Positions 16,162-25,029 of a stretch of 64,000 nt of DNA are shown here, piece by piece (position 1 is the first letter of the stretch; each line of letters starts with the position of its first letter). The stretch is from an uncultured Bacteroides sp. Its GTDB lineage: Bacteria; Bacteroidota; Bacteroidia; Bacteroidales; Bacteroidaceae. Location of the stretch: the NCBI GenBank assembly GCA_944320865.1, contig CALUJC010000003.1, forward strand, positions 47,519-111,518. Direction: 5' to 3'. A program made the translations under genes and the position numbers. The notes beneath the pieces were generated by a model. The model saw only the letters and a list, made by a program, of their open reading frames with translations, did not search any database and was not told the DNA's origin.

Positions 16162-17301
16162 ATGAAAACCTATCTTGTGACCGGAGCTGCCGGATTCATC
16201 GGCGCCAATTACATTAAGTACATATTGAAGAAGCATGACGACATCCGCGTCGTGGTGCTCGATGCCCTGACTTATGCAGGCAACCTGGGCACTATAGCCG
16301 AGGATATTGATAACGAACGGTGCTTCTTCGTCAAGGGAGACATCTGCGACAGGGCGCTGGCCGACGACCTCTTTGCCACTTACAAGTTCGACTATGTGGT
16401 GAACTTTGCGGCCGAGAGCCATGTGGACCGTAGCATAGAGAACCCTCAACTGTTCCTTATCACCAACATACTGGGTACGCAAAACCTGCTCGATGCCGCA
16501 CGCCGGGCGTGGGTGACGGGCAAGGATGAGCAAGGCTACCCCCTGTGGCGTAAAGGAGTGCGCTACCACCAGGTTTCGACCGACGAGGTGTATGGCTCGC
16601 TTGGTGCCGAAGGCTACTTCACCGAGCAGACTCCCCTGTGTCCGCATAGTCCCTATAGTGCATCGAAGACGAGTGCCGACCTTGTGGTGATGGCCTATCA
16701 CGACACTTACCACATGCCGGTAAGCATCACCCGCTGCTCTAATAATTACGGGCCTTACCACTTCCCCGAGAAGCTCATTCCCCTCATCATTAAAAACATA
16801 TTGGAAGGCAAGAAGCTCCCCGTGTATGGCGATGGCAGCAACGTGCGCGACTGGCTCTATGTGGAAGACCACTGCAAGGCCATCGACATGGTGGTGAGGG
16901 AAGGACGGGAAGGAGAGGTGTATAACGTGGGCGGCCATAACGAAAAGACCAACCTCGAGATTGTACGCCTCACCATTGCCACCATACGCCGCCTCATGAC
17001 CGAGCAACCCGCCCTGCGCTCCGTGCTGAAGAAGCAGGTGAAGGCGCCCGACGGCTCGATAGACACCTCGTGGATAAACGATGACCTCATCACCTTCGTG
17101 AAAGACCGCCTGGGGCATGACCAACGGTATGCCATCGACCCCTCGAAGATTGCCGCTGAACTGGGTTGGACGCCCGAGACCCCCTTCGAGCAGGGCATCG
17201 TGAAGACTATAGAGTGGTACTTAGCCCACCAGGACTGGGTGGAGCAGGTGACCAGCGGTGACTACCAGCACTACTACGAGCGGATGTACGCAGGGCGTTG
17301 A
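16162..17301 (+). CDS. rfbB: dTDP-glucose 4,6-dehydratase
   Basis: A 379-residue short-chain dehydrogenase-type protein that converts dTDP-glucose to dTDP-4-keto-6-deoxyglucose. It has the NAD-binding GAAGFIGANY near residue 7, the catalytic STDEVYGSLG block, and the YSASKTSAD motif with the Tyr-xxx-Lys pair. RCSNNYGPYHFPEKLIPL is the substrate-binding region. It is somewhat longer than the E. coli enzyme (about 360), with an insertion near DEQGYPLWRKG typical of Bacteroidetes. It lies in an operon with rfbA. The convergent menA gene ends 23 bases after it. Confidence 0.96.
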   Translation: MKTYLVTGAAGFIGANYIKYILKKHDDIRVVVLDALTYAGNLGTIAEDIDNERCFFVKGDICDRALADDLFATYKFDYVVNFAAESHVDRSIENPQLFLITNILGTQNLLDAARRAWVTGKDEQGYPLWRKGVRYHQVSTDEVYGSLGAEGYFTEQTPLCPHSPYSASKTSADLVVMAYHDTYHMPVSITRCSNNYGPYHFPEKLIPLIIKNILEGKKLPVYGDGSNVRDWLYVEDHCKAIDMVVREGREGEVYNVGGHNEKTNLEIVRLTIATIRRLMTEQPALRSVLKKQVKAPDGSIDTSWINDDLITFVKDRLGHDQRYAIDPSKIAAELGWTPETPFEQGIVKTIEWYLAHQDWVEQVTSGDYQHYYERMYAGR

Positions 17302-17323
17302 CCATACTGCCCCCAGGGGAGAG

Positions 17324-18217
17324 TCAGGGCAGCAAGATGGTAGCCGCCAGCATCACCCCCATGAACAGCATATTGCGCGATGTTTCGCCCAGTATGCTGT
17401 TCAGTTTTTTACCATGGCCTATGGCCACCATGCGTTGCCACGTGCGTATGTGCAGGGCAAGATAGAGCAGGGGCAACGCTACGTCCCACCCGTTGGCAAA
17501 CCACAGGGCGAAGGCCGTGGTGCCCATGCCCAGCAGGAGGTAGGCATATCGGCCAAAGCGTTCGCCCAAGCACACCACGAGGGTGCGTTTGCCACTCAGG
17601 CGGTCTTGTTCCCGGTCACGGTAGTTGTTCACCATCAGCAGCGTGTCGATGAGGAGGCCGCACGACAGTGAGGCGATGACCGCATCCCACGTCACAGTGC
17701 CGGCCTGCAGATAGTAAGTGCCGCCTACGGGCACAAGGCCGAAGAAGACCACCACCAACACATCTCCCCAACCCCAATATGACAACCGCGTAGTGTATAA
17801 GAAAGCAAACACGACGCACACGAGGCCTGTAGCTGCCATTTCCCATCCACCATATTCCATCCGCCCCGATGCCGAGAGCAGCGCGCCAAGCCCCGCGAGG
17901 CATGCCGCCGCGAGCGTAACGCCTATGCCTGCGGCCATGGCCCGGGTCGATATCCATCCCTGGGCACAGGCACGCTCGGGCCCGAGGCGGTCGTCGCGGT
18001 CGCTGCCCTTGCGGAAGTCATACAAGTCGTTGATAAAGTTTGCGGCCACCTGCATCAGCGCCGCGAAGAGCAAGCACAGCAGGGCAGTGAGGGGGTACAG
18101 CGATTGATGGTGCAGGGCAAGCGCCGTGCCCACGATGACGGGGATGATGGCTGCGGATAACGTTTTGGGGCGTGCGGCAAGAAGCCATGCACGTGGGGAG
18201 TTCTGTTTTATTTCCAT
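17324..18217 (-). CDS. menA: 1,4-dihydroxy-2-naphthoate polyprenyltransferase
   Basis: A 297-residue integral membrane prenyltransferase of the UbiA family. It attaches the polyprenyl tail in menaquinone synthesis. The first Asp-rich motif is NDLYDFRKGSDRDD near residues 62-75, and the second is NNYRDREQDRLSGKRTL near 190. About eight membrane segments are visible. ARPKTLSAAIIPV at the N-terminus is characteristic of MenA. It lies downstream of the PPDK-like gene on the same strand, separated by the 24-bp repeat array, and may be co-transcribed with it. Other men genes are not present here. Confidence 0.93.
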   Translation of the reverse strand: MEIKQNSPRAWLLAARPKTLSAAIIPVIVGTALALHHQSLYPLTALLCLLFAALMQVAANFINDLYDFRKGSDRDDRLGPERACAQGWISTRAMAAGIGVTLAAACLAGLGALLSASGRMEYGGWEMAATGLVCVVFAFLYTTRLSYWGWGDVLVVVFFGLVPVGGTYYLQAGTVTWDAVIASLSCGLLIDTLLMVNNYRDREQDRLSGKRTLVVCLGERFGRYAYLLLGMGTTAFALWFANGWDVALPLLYLALHIRTWQRMVAIGHGKKLNSILGETSRNMLFMGVMLAATILLP

Positions 18218-18242
18218 TGTCGGTATATGTATTGATGTTTTG

Positions 18243-18386
18243 TCGTATCGTGTGGTTGGTATACCCTATTGCCGTGTGGTGGGTGCACCCTATTGCCGTG
18301 TGGTGGGTACACCCTATTGCCGTGTGGTGGGTGCACCCTATTGCCGTGTGGTGGGTACACCCTATTATCGTGTGGTGGGTGCACCA
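18243..18386. repeat. Tandem array, six units of exactly 24 bp
   Basis: Units start at 18243, 18267, 18291, 18315, 18339 and 18363. Each ends with GGTG-GGTG-CACC or GGTG-GGTA-CACC, a short stem GGTG/CACC. The variant base alternates strictly G, A, G, A, G over the last five units, so the true repeat may be 48 bp. The array touches the stop codon of the upstream gene (complement of 18387-18389) and ends 25 bases before menA, on the same strand. Confidence 0.9.
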
Positions 18387-21350
18387 CTACCCCGGCAGCA
18401 GCACTACGCCCTTCTTGCGCTTGCCGTCCATCTTCACCACGAAGGGGCGGGGGGCACGCACGTGGCGCAGCAGCTCGCTCTCGTGCACGGCGGGCAGGGC
18501 ATCGAGATAGTCTTGATTGTAAAGTCCGTCGCCCATGTAGGCATTGATGGTGAAGTAGCCCACGCCGAAGGAAGTGAGGTTCTGGAAGAAGTGCGTGCCC
18601 TGGCTGGGGTCTACACGATAGTTGGTCAGCCCTGCCTCGACAATGACCCGCGCGCCCGAGATGTGGGGCCACTTCACCGGGATGCCGAGCCAAGGGTCAC
18701 TGCTTCCCCAGCGTCCGGGCCCGATGAGGATGTAGTGGCGGCCCATGTCCAGCATCTGCTGGTTCAGGCGCTCTATCTCGCGGGCAATGGCAGGGTTGTT
18801 GGAGGCGGTGTAGCCCTGCGTCTTGATGTAGACCACGTCGCTTATGCTGTCCATGATGCCGTGTCCCAGCGAGTTGTTGCTGCGCAGCAGCAGGTCGCAG
18901 TCGGGTATGGTGTCCAGGTCTTCGTCGAGCACCTCTTTAGTGTCCACGATGGGGCGTATCTGTAGCAGGTAGAAGGTGCCCGTCTTGTCCTTCTCGCGGC
19001 TGAGGTTGGCGGCAAACTCAATCTCCACCGGGCGGCGCATCTCTTGCTGGCCATACTTCAGGGCGAGCTGCAGCAGTCGGGGCAGGGGGAAGACATCATG
19101 CTGCAGGACGTTGGCAAAGGTGATGACCTTGCGCCCGCCGGGATAGAGGCCGTCGCGGATGACCTGGTCGTAGGGGTCGTAGGTCGAGGCGATGTAGTTG
19201 AGCGCGCCGTCCTTCTCGGCCTCCTTGACGTGGAGCTTAAGCAAGTTGAACCCGTCATCCTGCGAGAAGTCCGTGGCCGCGTGCAGGTCGAGGGCATAGA
19301 AGCGTGTCTGGGTCTCGCGCAGGGCCATCTCCAGCTCGCTGGTCTGCAGCACCTTGGTGGGGTGGTAGGGCGAGAAGCGCAGGGTGAGCCCGCCGTCCAC
19401 TATATATTTGCCCAGGCCCAAGGCAAGGTTCACGATGCCCTCTTCGGCCAGCTCGTCGCCCAGCGGATAGTAATTGAGCGAGCGGGCCACGCCGGACATG
19501 CTGGGGTAGTAGCGCGTGCCATACTGGGTGCCCACTACCTGCTGCAGGATGACCGCCATCTTCTCCTGGTCGATGACGTTACTCGTGGCTTGCATATAGG
19601 CCTTGGAGTCGCGGAAGAACACCGACGCGTACACCCCTTTGATAGCGTCAGACAACATGCGAAGCATCTCGTACTTATCGTCCAGGTAGGGTATCATGTA
19701 GGTACTGTAGATGCCGGCGAAGGGTTGATAGTGGGAGTCTTCCAATAGCGAGGACGACCGCACGGCTATCGGGGCCTTCACCACGTCGAAGAAGGTAAAG
19801 AAGTCGCCCACCAGCCTATCGGGAAGCTTGGCCTTGAGGAAGCACCGCAGGATGGTGGCGTCGTCGGCATCGGACAGCGCCACCTGGTACAAGCCGTTCG
19901 TCTCCATAAACTCGTCGAACACGTCGGTGCACAGCACCACGGTCTTGGGGATGGCCACGCGGGCGTTATCGAACTCTTCAAACTCCGGGTGCCGCTTCAC
20001 CAGGTTGTCGATGAAGGCCAGCCCCCGACCTTTGCCGCCCAAGGACCCCTCGCCGATGCGGGCGAAGTTGGAATAGCTGTCGAACCGACCTCGCTCGAAG
20101 ACGGCCACCACGCCCTGGTTCTTCATCTTGCGATATTTCACTATGGCCTCGAAGATGAGCTTGCGGTGGGCGTCGACGTCCTGAAGGCTGTCCCACGTGA
20201 TAGGCCTCAGGAACTCGGCCACGGGGAACATGGCGCGCGAGTAGAGCCAGCGGCTGATGTGGTTGTGGCTGATGTGGTAGAGGAACGACTCGGCAGGCAC
20301 GGCGAAGAGGATGTTCTGCAGCTCCTTCAGGTTCTTCACCCGGGCTATCTCTTCGCCCGTCTCAGGGTTGCGGAAGATGAAGTCGCCGAAGCCAAAGTTG
20401 TCCGACACGATGCGCCTCAGGTCGACATCCATCTTCTTCGAACTCTTGTCAATGAAAGCTGCCGCGTACTTGGCGGCATAGGCGGCGTTCTCCGTCTCGC
20501 TGGACTGGATAATGAGCGGCACGAAGGGGTCTTCCTTGCGGATGGCGGCACATAGCTTGATGCCCGCCAGCCCGTCCTTCTCTCCACGGTCGGCCATGGG
20601 AAAGCGCACGTCGGTGATGACGCCCAGTATGTTGTTCTTGTACTTGCCGTAGATGTCCGTGGCCTCGCGGTAGTTACGGGCCAGCACAATCTTAGGCCGT
20701 CCCCTCATGCGGAGGGTGCGCTGGTGAGCATTGAGCGCCTCGGTGCTGAACTCCTGGCTCTGCTTCAGCACGAACTTGTACAGGTTGGGCAAGATGGACG
20801 AGTAGAAGCGTATGCTGTCCTCCACCAGCAGGATAAGCTGCACGCCCACCTCGTTCACGTCGTGCTCCAGGTTCATTTTATCTTCTATCAGCTTGATGAT
20901 GGACACCAGCAAGTCCGTGTTCCCCAGCCAGCAGAACACGTACTCAAAGGGGCTGAGGTCTTCGTGGGCGATGCGCTCGGTGATGCCATGGCTGAAGGGG
21001 GTGAGTATCACCATCGGAATCTGCGGGTATGCCGACTTAATATGGCGCGCCACCTCGAACCCCTCGTTGTCGCCCGTGCCCGGCATGCAGATGATGAGGT
21101 CGTACGACAGGTTGCCCAAGTGCTCCAGCGCCTCCTCGCAGCTGGACACCTGGGTGAAGCGTGGCGGGTAGCGCAGCGACAGGGAGGTATATTCGTTGAA
21201 AATCTTCTCGTCGATGCGCCCGTCGTCCTCCAGCATGAAGGCATCATAAGGGTTGGCAATGAGCAAGACGTTAAAGATGCGCCTCGTCATGAGGTTGGCA
21301 AACTGCGTGTCCTTAAAGTACAGTTGGTTGAGCTTGAACTTGCTGAGCAT
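18387..21350 (-). CDS. Two-receiver protein with PPDK/PEP-synthase ATP-grasp domain
   Basis: A 987-residue soluble protein. Residues 25-130 resemble a response-regulator receiver but have Met89 where the acceptor Asp should be (DLIICMPG). Residues 170-290 form a second receiver-like domain with VEDS (Glu177, Asp178) and a plausible acceptor Asp247 in GVITDVRF. From about 427 to the end it resembles the pyruvate/PEP-binding ATP-grasp domain of PEP synthase and PPDK, starting with RIGEGSLGGKGRG. The swivelling His domain and the PEP-binding barrel of those enzymes are absent. It could be a phosphotransfer enzyme or regulator working with separate partners; a complete PEP synthase is unlikely. 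A -7 box lies at 21406-21413. Confidence 0.8.
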   Translation of the reverse strand: MLSKFKLNQLYFKDTQFANLMTRRIFNVLLIANPYDAFMLEDDGRIDEKIFNEYTSLSLRYPPRFTQVSSCEEALEHLGNLSYDLIICMPGTGDNEGFEVARHIKSAYPQIPMVILTPFSHGITERIAHEDLSPFEYVFCWLGNTDLLVSIIKLIEDKMNLEHDVNEVGVQLILLVEDSIRFYSSILPNLYKFVLKQSQEFSTEALNAHQRTLRMRGRPKIVLARNYREATDIYGKYKNNILGVITDVRFPMADRGEKDGLAGIKLCAAIRKEDPFVPLIIQSSETENAAYAAKYAAAFIDKSSKKMDVDLRRIVSDNFGFGDFIFRNPETGEEIARVKNLKELQNILFAVPAESFLYHISHNHISRWLYSRAMFPVAEFLRPITWDSLQDVDAHRKLIFEAIVKYRKMKNQGVVAVFERGRFDSYSNFARIGEGSLGGKGRGLAFIDNLVKRHPEFEEFDNARVAIPKTVVLCTDVFDEFMETNGLYQVALSDADDATILRCFLKAKLPDRLVGDFFTFFDVVKAPIAVRSSSLLEDSHYQPFAGIYSTYMIPYLDDKYEMLRMLSDAIKGVYASVFFRDSKAYMQATSNVIDQEKMAVILQQVVGTQYGTRYYPSMSGVARSLNYYPLGDELAEEGIVNLALGLGKYIVDGGLTLRFSPYHPTKVLQTSELEMALRETQTRFYALDLHAATDFSQDDGFNLLKLHVKEAEKDGALNYIASTYDPYDQVIRDGLYPGGRKVITFANVLQHDVFPLPRLLQLALKYGQQEMRRPVEIEFAANLSREKDKTGTFYLLQIRPIVDTKEVLDEDLDTIPDCDLLLRSNNSLGHGIMDSISDVVYIKTQGYTASNNPAIAREIERLNQQMLDMGRHYILIGPGRWGSSDPWLGIPVKWPHISGARVIVEAGLTNYRVDPSQGTHFFQNLTSFGVGYFTINAYMGDGLYNQDYLDALPAVHESELLRHVRAPRPFVVKMDGKRKKGVVLLPG

Positions 21351-21405
21351 GTCTTTTTTGCAGTTAGATTGGTTTATTCCTACGGATAGATTGGTTTGTT
21401 TCTTG

Positions 21406-21413
21406 CAAAAGTA
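21406..21413 (-). promoter_or_regulatory. Candidate -7 box for the receiver/PPDK-like gene
   Basis: TACTTTTG on the minus strand fits TAnnTTTG and lies 56 bases before the start. No clear TTTG is found 19 bases upstream. The leader holds two copies of TAGATTGGTTT 22 bases apart (21365-21375 and 21387-21397). Confidence 0.45.
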
Positions 21414-21517
21414 ATAGAAATCAAACCTATTCGGATAGCTTTTCTACTACTTTTTTTAGATTTATCTGTAATATTGCAACCGCTAAGCGAGGGATTGCCA
21501 TTTTCCTCCTTGCCCCT

Positions 21518-23095
21518 ATGTTTTACCGATTGATGCCTATGAATACTACACCATATATAATATATATCCTCTTGCTGGTCGCCTTGGCCGGATGCGCGGT
21601 GCTGTCCATGCTTTGTCTCCGCTACAAGCGCGAAGCGGACATGCTTAGGGGACTTGAAGAAGCTTACGGTATACCTTGTCATATAGACAATGATGTAAAG
21701 AGTGCCACCCGTGCCGAACGTCTTTGGGGGTTTGGGCAGATATCGAAGAACTTCGTCTATCTCAATGTGGGTACAGGTATAGCTGTTGGTACGGTGATAA
21801 ACGGGCGCCAGATACGGGGCAGTCATTTCAATGCCGGTGAGGTAGGTCATCTCAGGGTAGGCGTACAGGTAGGTGTGAAGTGTGCGTGCGGACGCATGGA
21901 TTGCGTGGAGGCTATTGCCGCAGGCATAGGTTTCGACAATTGCGCTCGTTTGTTGCGATCTCGTTATGAAACACGTTTGCACATTCCCGATGAACGCGAA
22001 GGCCGTGTATTGGTGAGCGAAGTGTTTACACTTGCTCAAAAGGGAGATCCCCTTTGCGTGGCATTGGTAGACATAGCTTCCGAGGCATTGGCCAACCTTA
22101 TCATGAACCTGGGATTGGGACTTTTCTTCCTTTCCTCGTGGTTTACCGTGCGTTTTCCGGAGGCTGCGTGGAGGGCAGGAGAGAGCGTGGTGCCCTACGG
22201 CTTCCTCATCTTCCTGATTGGTTCGTTCGTGGTGGGGGCATCGGCCACCATCCTGCAAGTAGTCATCAATCCTTACCTTACGGCCTGCTATGTGCGTGGC
22301 ACGCAACCCATCCAGCGGCTGGCTATAGGCGGGTCGGCCAACTCGGTGGGCACCACACTGGCGCCTTACTTTGTGACGGGCGTTGTCTTCGGTGGCTTGT
22401 CGATGAGTGAGATCCGTATTGACCAGCTGATGCTTCCGTTCTTTTCATTGATGGTGGTCATCATGCTTGTCGTATTCTTGCTGATGCGTTTCTCCTTGCC
22501 CGACGTACAAGGTACCAAGGCGGAGGCCGGAGAAAAGTTGGAACGTTCTGTATGGTCGTTCCGCCACTTGGCACTGGGCGTGGTGGCCATCTTTTTCTAC
22601 GTGGGTGTGGAGGTATGCATTGGTGGCAACATCAACCTCTATGCCATGGAGATGGGCATGGCCTCGCCTGCTTTGCTGGCTACGCTCTACTGGGGCGGCA
22701 TGCTGGTGGGGAGGCTGGTGGGCAGTTCGCTGAGCCACGTGTCTCCACGCACACAGCTTACTGTTACTACCACCCTGGCGGGCGTGCTCACGGTGCTGGC
22801 CATTGCTTTCGACAATCCATGGCTGCTTTGCGCCGTGGGCCTGTTCCACTCCATCATGTGGGGAGCCATCTTCACCCTGTCCGTCGCCCGGCTGGGCAAG
22901 TACACCTCGGCAGCCTCGGGCGTGTTCATGATAGGCGTGGTGGGCGGCGCCGTCTTTCCCCTGCTACAGGGCGTGCTGGCCGATGTGTTGGGCGGATGGC
23001 GCCTGTCGTGGTGCCTGGTCGTGGCCGGGGAAGCGTTCATGCTGTGGTATGCCCTGATGGGGTCGCGCATCCGTCCGAAGGATGTAGTGGTTTAG
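21518..23095 (+). CDS. Chimeric ORF: membrane anchor, truncated ROK kinase, truncated MFS sugar transporter
   Basis: One open frame of 525 codons joins three unrelated parts. Residues 1-42 hold a single membrane segment and RYKREADML. Residues 43-200 are the C-terminal half of a ROK-family sugar kinase/NagC-like protein, with DNDV (Asp59), a GTG loop, and the zinc ligands His111, Cys122, Cys124 and Cys129 in GHLRVG and CACGRMDC. The N-terminal ATP-binding half is missing. Residues 200-525 are a FucP/NagP-like MFS transporter that starts at about its third membrane segment (LQVVINPYL is in the fourth). Neither half should be active alone in its normal way. It looks like a deletion product or an assembly join. 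A second start is possible at 21539. GH18-ThuA follows after 36 bases. Confidence 0.8.
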   Translation: MFYRLMPMNTTPYIIYILLLVALAGCAVLSMLCLRYKREADMLRGLEEAYGIPCHIDNDVKSATRAERLWGFGQISKNFVYLNVGTGIAVGTVINGRQIRGSHFNAGEVGHLRVGVQVGVKCACGRMDCVEAIAAGIGFDNCARLLRSRYETRLHIPDEREGRVLVSEVFTLAQKGDPLCVALVDIASEALANLIMNLGLGLFFLSSWFTVRFPEAAWRAGESVVPYGFLIFLIGSFVVGASATILQVVINPYLTACYVRGTQPIQRLAIGGSANSVGTTLAPYFVTGVVFGGLSMSEIRIDQLMLPFFSLMVVIMLVVFLLMRFSLPDVQGTKAEAGEKLERSVWSFRHLALGVVAIFFYVGVEVCIGGNINLYAMEMGMASPALLATLYWGGMLVGRLVGSSLSHVSPRTQLTVTTTLAGVLTVLAIAFDNPWLLCAVGLFHSIMWGAIFTLSVARLGKYTSAASGVFMIGVVGGAVFPLLQGVLADVLGGWRLSWCLVVAGEAFMLWYALMGSRIRPKDVVV

Positions 23096-23131
23096 TCCGA
23101 CACTATTATCATTAACCAATAAGAAATACGT

Positions 23132-24856
23132 ATGATGAAACATTTCAGACTGATGGTGCTTGCTGCGGCGGCCTTCCTGGCGTCGTGCGCAGGCAAGCCT
23201 GCCCAGGAGCAGGCCGACCCTTTGGCCACCAAGGTGGTGGTGGCCTATGTGACTTCGTGGACCGACGTGATGCCCGACCCGGCGCTGGTGACGCACATCA
23301 ATTATGCCTTCGGCCACGTGAACGACACGTTCAACGGCGTGCGGGTGGACAATGAAGACCGCCTGCGCGCCATTGTGGCCTTGAAGAAGCAGAAGCCTTC
23401 GCTACAGGTGCTGCTCTCGGTAGGCGGATGGGGCAGCGGACGCTTCAGCGAGATGGCCGACGATGAGGCCAACCGCCTGGCCTTTGCCGCCGATTGTGCC
23501 CGTGTAGTAGATGAGTTCGGGTTGGATGGCATCGACATAGACTGGGAGTATCCCACGCAAAACAGTGCCGGCATCTCCAGCTCGCCCCGCGACACGGAAA
23601 ACTTCACGCTGCTGATGCGCGACCTGCGCCAAGCGCTCGGGCCGGACAAGGCACTTACACTGGCTACCGTATGCTCGGCACAGTATATGGACTTCAAGGC
23701 TTTTTTGCCTTACGTGGACTTTGTGAACATCATGGCCTACGACATGGGCGGGCAGGATGGGCATCATGCTTCGCTGTACCCCTCGGAGCACAGTGGTTCA
23801 ATGACGTCGCACGAAGCTGTGCAGGCCCATATCCGTGCAGGCGTGCCTCCATCGAAGCTTGTGATGGGCATGCCTTTCTATGGCAAGGGCAAGGAAGGCT
23901 ATCGCGAGTATGCCGACTCGGTGGCGCAAGGACTGACATCGCAGCGCTATGTGGAGCATTGGGACAGTGTTGGCCTTTTTCCCTACCTGCTGGATGAGGC
24001 CGGGCACTATGTATATGCCTACGAAAATCCCCGCTCCATCTCCGCCAAGTGCCAGTACATTCTGGACAACGACCTGCTGGGCGGCATGTATTGGGAGTAT
24101 GAAGGCGGTACCGGGCCCGATAACCTGTGCAAAGTGGTGGCCGATGCTCTTTTGGGAAAGGCACATAAGCAGAAAGTCCTTGTTCTTACCGAACGGGGCG
24201 GTCAGCATGGCACGTTTACCGACGCCGGCCTTGCCTGGCTGCAGGACGAAGGCAGGCAGATGGGCTTCAGCCTGACAGAGATAAACAATGCGGAGCCCAT
24301 CACGAAGGAGTTCTTGCAGGCGTTCGACCTCGTCATCCAGCTGGACTTCCCGCCCTACACCTGGCCCAAGGAGGCTGAAGAGGCCTTCATAGACTACATC
24401 GACAAGGACGGGCACGGCGGCTGGATAGGCTTTCACCACGCCACGTTGCTTGGCGAGTTCGACGGCTATCCCATGTGGCAATGGTTCTCGGACTTCATGG
24501 GCAGCATCCGCTACCAGAACTACATTGCTGCCCTGGCCGACGGCACGGTACGGGTGGAAGACGCCCAGCACCCGGTGATGCAGGGAGTGCCGGCTTCGTT
24601 CGTCATCCCCGGCGATGAGTGGTACACTTACGACAAGAGCCCGCGCCTCAGTGTCCGCGTCCTAGCTACGGTGGACGAGTCGACTTACACTCCCGACTCG
24701 GACATCAAGATGGGCGACCATCCCGTGGTATGGGTCAACGAGGCGAAAGCCGCCAAGAATGTCTACTTCCAGATGGGGCATAGCGGGCAGCTTTACGACG
24801 TAGAAGCATTTACCACCATGTTCCGCAATGCCATCCGTTGGACATTGGGAATGTAA
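23132..24856 (+). CDS. GH18 chitinase-like lipoprotein fused to a ThuA domain
   Basis: A 574-residue predicted lipoprotein; the signal ends at LASC with the lipidated Cys19. Residues 33-340 form a glycoside hydrolase 18 domain with SVGGWG near 96 and the catalytic DGIDIDWE, where Glu139 is the acid and Asp137 and Asp135 are its partners. From about residue 347 a ThuA-like domain follows (VLVLTERGGQHG, then FHHATLLGEF and FQMGHSGQLYD). GH18 enzymes cleave chitin-type or N-glycan core links. ThuA domains occur in trehalose and 3-keto-sugar pathways. The fusion links both activities, perhaps at the cell surface. It sits 36 bases after the chimeric transporter gene and upstream of a Gfo/Idh gene. 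Confidence 0.88.
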   Translation: MMKHFRLMVLAAAAFLASCAGKPAQEQADPLATKVVVAYVTSWTDVMPDPALVTHINYAFGHVNDTFNGVRVDNEDRLRAIVALKKQKPSLQVLLSVGGWGSGRFSEMADDEANRLAFAADCARVVDEFGLDGIDIDWEYPTQNSAGISSSPRDTENFTLLMRDLRQALGPDKALTLATVCSAQYMDFKAFLPYVDFVNIMAYDMGGQDGHHASLYPSEHSGSMTSHEAVQAHIRAGVPPSKLVMGMPFYGKGKEGYREYADSVAQGLTSQRYVEHWDSVGLFPYLLDEAGHYVYAYENPRSISAKCQYILDNDLLGGMYWEYEGGTGPDNLCKVVADALLGKAHKQKVLVLTERGGQHGTFTDAGLAWLQDEGRQMGFSLTEINNAEPITKEFLQAFDLVIQLDFPPYTWPKEAEEAFIDYIDKDGHGGWIGFHHATLLGEFDGYPMWQWFSDFMGSIRYQNYIAALADGTVRVEDAQHPVMQGVPASFVIPGDEWYTYDKSPRLSVRVLATVDESTYTPDSDIKMGDHPVVWVNEAKAAKNVYFQMGHSGQLYDVEAFTTMFRNAIRWTLGM

Positions 24857-24900
24857 AGGAATAGGATAACCGGCAATATCAATAGGTAATTGTTTTTTTC

Positions 24901-24947
24901 AGCTTGTACCTGTGCTGCTTAAAGGTGGTGGGGTACAAGCTTTTTTG
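24901..24947 (+). terminator. Intrinsic terminator after the GH18-ThuA gene
   Basis: AGCTTGTACC (24901-24910) pairs with GGTACAAGCT (24932-24941), followed by TTTTTG. It lies 45 bases after the GH18-ThuA stop codon. Confidence 0.8.
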
Positions 24948-24967
24948 TGGTATGCGAGGCAAGTCAT

Positions 24968-24998
24968 TTTGCTTGGACCGGTAAAAGCACTATCTTTG
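24968..24998 (+). promoter_or_regulatory. Bacteroides-type promoter of the Gfo/Idh gene
   Basis: TTTG (24968-24971), a spacer of exactly 19 bases and TATCTTTG (24991-24998) match the consensus. The leader is about 25 bases. The gene is therefore separately transcribed after the terminator at 24901-24947. Confidence 0.75.
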
Positions 24999-25029
24999 TG
25001 TAGAAATGTATATGAAAATATAACAGCCT

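Noticed and set aside
18126-18965. Plus-strand open frame through the 24-bp array
   Set aside because: Part of the frame is translated repeat (a repeating CRVVG-type peptide), and the rest is antisense to the PPDK-like gene.
21351-21400. Two copies of TAGATTGGTTT 22 bases apart as another array
   Set aside because: Only two copies, no hairpin, and they lie in a 5' leader rather than after a stop codon.
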